Below are positions 61,186-64,000 of a stretch of 64,000 nucleotides of DNA, piece by piece. The translations under genes and the position numbers were made by a program. Source of the stretch: Streptomyces sp. NBC_01571 (GTDB taxonomy: Bacteria > Actinomycetota > Actinomycetes > Streptomycetales > Streptomycetaceae); assembly GCF_026339875.1 (NCBI RefSeq), contig NZ_JAPEPZ010000001.1, positions 4,836,001 to 4,900,000 on the forward strand, given 5' to 3'. Every line of letters starts with the position of its first letter. Position 1 is the stretch's first letter. The notes below the pieces were generated by a model. It saw only the letters and a program-made list of their open reading frames with translations, was not told the origin of the DNA and searched no databases.

Positions 61186-63288
61186 GTGTCCACCCCGCCC
61201 GCCGACCCCCACGCCGACCGCACCGACCGCGCCGACCGCGCCGACCGTGGTCCGGACACCCAGGACGATCCCCTGTTGCGCGAGCGGACCCACCTCGGAG
61301 AGTCCCGTGCGGCGCTGCGCGCGATGCGCGAGGACGTGGAGAACCTCGACATCCGCGACGTCACCGCGAACTGGGTCAACGCCGCGGTGCTCCAGCGCCA
61401 GATGGACGAGCGGATCAAGGCCCTCGCCGATCTCAGCCACACCCCGCTGTTCTTCGGCCGTCTCGACTACCTGCACGCGCCCGGCGCCGACAAGGCGGAG
61501 GGTGCCGAGGGTGAGCGTTTCTACATCGGGCGGCGGCATGTGCACGACGCCGAGGGCGACCCGATGGTCATCGACTGGCGCGCCCCCGTGTCACAGCCGT
61601 TCTACCGGGCCTCGAAGAAGGACCCGATGGACGTCGGGCTGCGCCGCCGCTTCGGGTACACCGGCGGCGACCTCACGGCGTACGAGGACGAGCACCTCTC
61701 CGACCCCTCCGAGACCGCGGCCACCAGCAAGCTGCTCCAGCAGGAGATCGAGCGGCCGCGCGTCGGCCCGATGCGCGACATCGTGGCGACCATCCAGCCC
61801 GAGCAGGACGAGATCGTCCGCGGCGGGCTGAGCGGAAGCGTGTGCGTCCAAGGGGGGCCCGGCACCGGGAAGACCGCCGTCGGCCTGCACCGCGTCGCCT
61901 ATCTCCTCTACGCCCACCGGGAACGGCTGGCCCGCACCGGCACCCTCGTCATCGGGCCGAACAAGTCCTTCCTGCACTACATCGAGCAGGTGCTGCCCGC
62001 CCTGGGCGAGCTGGAGGTCAAGCAGGCCACGGTCGACGACCTCGTCGCCCATGTGGAGGTGCGCGGCACCGACACGTCCACCGCCGCCGTCATCAAGGGC
62101 GACGCGCGGATGGCCGAGGTGCTGCGGCGCGCGGTCCGCTCGCACGTGACACCGCCGGGCGAGCCGGTCGTCGTGGTGCGCGGCTCCCGGCGCTGGCGGG
62201 TACCGGCGTACGAACTGGAGGAGATCGTCCGGGAGTTGCTGGACCGCGACATCCGGTACGGCGCCGCCCGCGAGGCCCTTCCGCAACGGATCGCGCACGC
62301 CGTGCTGGTGCAGATGGAGCGGGCCGGGGAGGCACCGGACGACCGGGTGCAGGACGCCGTCGCCCGTGACAGCGCGGTGAAGGCGGCGGTCAAGGCGATC
62401 TGGCCGCCCGTCGACCCGGCCCGGCTGGTCCTGCGGCTGCTCGCCGACGCGGACTTCCTCGCCGTGCACGCCGAGGGTGTCCTCGACGCGGACGAGCAGA
62501 AGGAGATCCTCTGGGCGAAGCCGGCCCGGTCCGTGAAGGCCGCCAAGTGGTCCCCCGCGGACACCGTGCTGATCGACGAGGCGACCGACCTCGTACAGCG
62601 CTCGCACTCCCTCGGACACGTGGTGCTCGACGAGGCGCAGGACCTCTCCCCGATGCAGTACCGAGCCGTGGGCCGCCGGTGCACGACGGGTTCGGCGACG
62701 GTACTGGGCGACCTCGCGCAGGGCACCACTCCCTGGGCGACCCGGAGCTGGGGCGAGGCGCTCGCCCATCTCGGCAAGGAGGAGGCCGTCGTCGAGGAGC
62801 TGACGGCGGGTTTCCGTGTCCCCACCGACGTCATCACCTACGCCTCCCGGCTGCTGCCGCACATCGCGCCGGGGCTGACCCCGGTGGCGTCGGTCCGCGA
62901 GAACCCGGGCTTCTTCGAGCTGCGGGCCATCGCGACGGACCCCGAAGTGATCGACTCCTGCCGGGAGTTGCTGCGCCAGGAGGGCTCGGTCGGGCTCATC
63001 GCCGCCGACGCCCGCGTGCCGGCGCTCGCCGAGGCACTGGCCACCGCCGGTCTGGGGTATCTCGGTCCGGGCGAGGAGACGACCCAGGACACCCGGCTGA
63101 CGCTCGTCCCCGCCTCCCTGGCCAAGGGCCTGGAGTACGACTACGTGGTCCTGGACGAGCCGCGGGCCGTGGTCGACGGCGAACCGGACGAGCGGACCGG
63201 GCTGCGCCGTCTGTACGTGGCGCTGACCCGCGCGGTCTCGGGACTGATCGTGACCCACGCGGCGCCGCTGCCACCCCAGCTGAGCTAG
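61186..63288 (+). CDS. HelD-like RNA polymerase-associated ATPase
   Basis: The 700-residue UvrD/Rep-type superfamily 1 ATPase has an N-terminal coiled coil (RTHLGESRAALRAMREDVEN), MVIDWRAPVSQPFYRASKKD, Walker A GGPGTGKTAVGLHRVAYLLY (about 223-242), Walker B VLDEAQDLSP (about 479), and C-terminal motifs LAKGLEYDYVVLDEP and RRLYVALTRAVSGL. This is the HelD pattern: proteins that pull stalled RNA polymerase off nucleic acid, some (HelR) giving rifamycin tolerance. GTG 61186 has GGAGG about eight bases upstream. The N-terminal 25 residues are an Asp/Arg-rich repeat tail. Confidence 0.9.
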   Translation: MSTPPADPHADRTDRADRADRGPDTQDDPLLRERTHLGESRAALRAMREDVENLDIRDVTANWVNAAVLQRQMDERIKALADLSHTPLFFGRLDYLHAPGADKAEGAEGERFYIGRRHVHDAEGDPMVIDWRAPVSQPFYRASKKDPMDVGLRRRFGYTGGDLTAYEDEHLSDPSETAATSKLLQQEIERPRVGPMRDIVATIQPEQDEIVRGGLSGSVCVQGGPGTGKTAVGLHRVAYLLYAHRERLARTGTLVIGPNKSFLHYIEQVLPALGELEVKQATVDDLVAHVEVRGTDTSTAAVIKGDARMAEVLRRAVRSHVTPPGEPVVVVRGSRRWRVPAYELEEIVRELLDRDIRYGAAREALPQRIAHAVLVQMERAGEAPDDRVQDAVARDSAVKAAVKAIWPPVDPARLVLRLLADADFLAVHAEGVLDADEQKEILWAKPARSVKAAKWSPADTVLIDEATDLVQRSHSLGHVVLDEAQDLSPMQYRAVGRRCTTGSATVLGDLAQGTTPWATRSWGEALAHLGKEEAVVEELTAGFRVPTDVITYASRLLPHIAPGLTPVASVRENPGFFELRAIATDPEVIDSCRELLRQEGSVGLIAADARVPALAEALATAGLGYLGPGEETTQDTRLTLVPASLAKGLEYDYVVLDEPRAVVDGEPDERTGLRRLYVALTRAVSGLIVTHAAPLPPQLS

Positions 63289-63338
63289 CCCCGGGAGGAC
63301 CTCGGCGGGGGTCTGGAACGGCACCGCTTCGAGACGGC

Positions 63339-63560
63339 GGGACTCCGGAAACGGCGGGGCGCTGGAACGGCGGGGCGCTGGAACGGCACGACTCCGAGAC
63401 GGCGGGGCGCTGGAACGGCAGGGCGCTGGAACGGCACGACTCCGAGACGGCGGGGCGCTGGAACGGCAGGGCGCTGGAACGGCACGACTCCGAGACGGCG
63501 GGGCGCTGGAACGGCAGGGCGCTGGAACGGCACCGCTTCAAGGCGGTGCGGGGCTCCGGA
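63339..63560. repeat. 48-bp tandem repeat array after helD
   Basis: Three exactly identical 48-bp units lie at 63387-63434, 63435-63482 and 63483-63530, flanked by degenerate partial units back to about 63339 and on to about 63560. Each unit contains a shorter gcgctggaacggc repeat twice. Since 48 is divisible by three, minus-strand frames stay open through it, but they show no ribosome site or homology. The 404-bp gap 63289-63692 between helD and cutC holds only this array. Confidence 0.85.
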
Positions 63561-63692
63561 ACGGCACCGCTCCGGAAACAGCGGGCCGAGTGCCCGGGGA
63601 GCCGTCCCCCCGCCACCCCGGCCCGGGGCCGGCCGCACCCGGCGGGGGGATGCGGGCCCCGGCGCGTCCGGCGCCGACCGGGAGAACCGTCC

Positions 63693-64000
63693 CTATCCGT
63701 CCAGCGCCGCCCGCCACTGCCGTACCGCGTCCGCGGACACCGGGGTGTCCCACCCGCCGGGCCGGGCCGCGCCGCCGATGTGGAAGGCGTCGACCCCCGC
63801 GGCGCGCAGCCGGGGCACGTGGTCGAGGCGCAGGCCGCCGCCGACCATGACGCGCGGCTCGTAGCCGGGCTCGCCGGCCCGGGCGGTCTCGGCGAGCAGG
63901 GTGGGGAACCCGTCGTCCACGCCGTCCGGCGAACCCGCCGTCAGATAGGCGTCCAGGCCGGGCAGTTCGGCGAGCTGCTTGCGCAGCGAGTCGCGGTCGG
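63693..64000 (-). CDS. cutC: CutC-like copper homeostasis protein, C-terminal part
   Basis: The window ends inside this minus-strand gene. The visible 102 residues run DSLRKQLAELPGLDAYLTAG, then YEPRVMVGGGLRLDHVPRLR and AAGVDAFHIGGAARPGG before TAG at 63693. MVGGGL and the FHIGGAARPG segment match the C-terminal barrel strands of CutC. CutC was linked to copper tolerance in E. coli; its reaction is unknown. The N-terminal half lies beyond position 64000. Confidence 0.85.
   Translation of the reverse strand, partial: DRDSLRKQLAELPGLDAYLTAGSPDGVDDGFPTLLAETARAGEPGYEPRVMVGGGLRLDHVPRLRAAGVDAFHIGGAARPGGWDTPVSADAVRQWRAALDG

Noticed and set aside
63285..63638. Minus-strand repeat protein of 16-residue units
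   Set aside because: Openness follows from the 48-bp repeat length; two frames are equally open, with no start signals or conserved features, so it is treated as a DNA repeat.

Overview
The window is high-GC actinobacterial chromosome, almost certainly Streptomyces. Evidence: strong G/C bias at third codon positions, many GTG starts, a conservon (cvn) operon, an XPB-type helicase, futalosine-pathway menaquinone genes, a DUF3027/DUF2771 block, and dispersed Streptomyces-style inverted repeats. From memory, several genes match Streptomyces coelicolor core genes (dmdR1, the cinnamate:CoA ligase SCO4383, mqnB/mqnD, serC), so most of the window looks like core chromosome and not an island. No rRNA, tRNA, IS element, prophage or CRISPR array was seen.

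Layout. 1-3.0 kb: the N-terminal part of a DtxR/IdeR iron regulator, a divergent SIS-domain protein and a PAS-PAS-GAF sensor. 3.0-4.7 kb: a complex leader region (promoter, mini-ORF, 15-bp inverted repeat, RRHVD-type leader peptide) ahead of a 2-oxoglutarate oxygenase. 4.7-6.9 kb: citrate synthase and pdxH, divergent. 7.0-17.4 kb: an eight-gene minus-strand operon with an acyl-CoA carboxylase, acyl-CoA dehydrogenase, enoyl-CoA hydratase, aryl/acyl-CoA ligase, a DUF1446/AtuA protein, a TIGR03084 protein and a TetR regulator at its end. A palindrome overlaps the -35 box at its head. This looks like a complete acid-catabolic pathway. 17.8-23.2 kb: an EamA exporter, a FemX-like enzyme and a fused FAD/Fe-S oxidoreductase.

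23.4-29.0 kb: a conservon (sensor-like ATPase, roadblock protein, DUF742 protein, small GTPase) followed by two cytochromes P450. The first has Trp where the ExxR arginine should be, as reported for CYP157; the second is CYP154-like. 29.1-34.8 kb: serC with a perfect 21-bp terminator stem, a membrane-anchored propeller-like protein, an SGNH hydrolase, a Uma2 protein, an aldo/keto reductase, a 28-residue membrane peptide and ThpR. 34.8-42.7 kb: MFS and MarR, an RHH regulator, a purine permease, DUF2530, a CtpE-like P-type ATPase and a secreted protein. 42.9-53.2 kb: a sacsin-like ATPase, repeats, DUF3027, an MFS protein, a DUF2771 lipoprotein, mqnB, mqnD, a cold-shock protein and a HAD hydrolase. 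53.2-64 kb: a HAAS-type membrane protein, a two-gene XPB helicase module, a GT87 glycosyltransferase with a hexapeptide-repeat insert, HelD, a 48-bp tandem array and the end of cutC.

A window-wide theme is leaderless expression: at least a dozen genes have a TANNNT-like -10 box exactly 6-7 nt before the start codon and no Shine-Dalgarno sequence. Functional names come from motifs read by eye and from family knowledge; no database search was run.
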